Assembly (NCBI GenBank): GCA_934433485.1
Contig: CAKRZR010000027.1
Span: 1 to 12,912 of the forward strand
Source of the DNA: an uncultured Eubacteriales bacterium
GTDB lineage: Bacteria > Bacillota > Clostridia > Oscillospirales > CAG-272
Length of the DNA stretch: 12,912 bases
Direction of reading: 5' to 3'
In this document: positions 12,880-12,912 of the stretch, one piece after another
Position numbering within the stretch: the stretch's first letter is position 1
How the letters are laid out: each line of letters opens with the position of its first letter
The notes under the pieces: model-generated
The model's database searches: none
Told to the model about the DNA's origin: nothing
The model's input: the letters and a program-made list of their open reading frames with translations, nothing else
Made by a program: the position numbers and the translations under genes

Positions 12880-12912
12880 ATGGTATTTTTCCAGTGCTTC
12901 GAATGCACAGTG
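12880..12912 (+). CDS. Start of a gene cut by the window edge (11 codons seen)
   Basis: An ATG at 12880 follows the ribosome site GGGGGTGA (12867-12874, 5 bases upstream) and opens MVFFQCFECTV, running off the window. A strong promoter and a structured leader precede it. The setting, a GGGGGTGATC site just before a short Met-Val start, resembles the small holin-like (TxpA-type) toxin peptides of Firmicutes type I systems, but 11 codons are too few to assign it. An out-of-frame ATG at 12861 lies before the ribosome site and is less likely. Confidence 0.4.
   Translation, partial: MVFFQCFECTV

Overview
The window looks like chromosomal DNA of a low-to-mid GC anaerobic Firmicute, most likely a gut Clostridium-class (Oscillospirales/Ruminococcaceae-like) bacterium. 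The evidence is strong AGGAGG-type ribosome sites, Gram-positive style promoters with a TG dinucleotide ahead of the -10 box, two lipoprotein solute-binding proteins with long Thr/Glu linkers, and a DUF3737 protein. No rRNA, tRNA, CRISPR array, transposase or phage gene is visible. The genus-level assignment is an inference.

Left part (1-3963). At the left edge a very good leftward promoter (112-140) is preceded by an A-rich element that is repeated at 1-26, as in tandem promoters of a stable-RNA operon lying outside the window. Next come a family 4 uracil-DNA glycosylase (minus strand) and, back to back with it, a two-gene unit. That unit is an unrecognised 481-residue protein carrying a copy of the sodium-pump decarboxylase beta-subunit motif IGIIGGADGPTAI, translationally coupled (ATGA overlap) to a 202-residue polytopic membrane protein. 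A 288-base stretch with several small hairpins follows, then a hemolysin III/PAQR membrane protein with its own promoter and a strong terminator.

Middle part (4111-10654) is a carbohydrate-type locus. A single-gene unit encodes one solute-binding lipoprotein. It converges, over a shared bidirectional terminator, on a minus-strand operon of a Gfo/Idh/MocA oxidoreductase followed by a second, related solute-binding lipoprotein. A divergent LacI-type regulator, which lacks the normal hinge helix, sits upstream of that operon with facing promoters and two inverted repeats between them. The regulator converges on a xylose-isomerase-like TIM-barrel enzyme. Binding proteins, an NAD-type sugar oxidoreductase, a sugar isomerase/epimerase and a LacI regulator together suggest uptake and oxidation/isomerisation of a sugar or glycoside. 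No ABC permease or ATPase is present, so transport must rely on components elsewhere.

Right part (10707-12912). A DUF3737 beta-helix-like protein is transcribed divergently from the isomerase. Five perfect-period 17-bp tandem repeats with palindromic cores separate it from a NYN-domain (PIN-like nuclease fold) protein with a C-terminal winged helix, which ends at a clear terminator. After an AT-rich gap, a good promoter and a structured leader introduce the first 11 codons of a gene cut by the window edge.

Most promising for follow-up are the decarboxylase-motif protein and its coupled membrane partner, the 17-bp repeat array, the hinge-less LacI regulator with its 31-bp-spaced inverted repeat, and the truncated small gene at the right edge.
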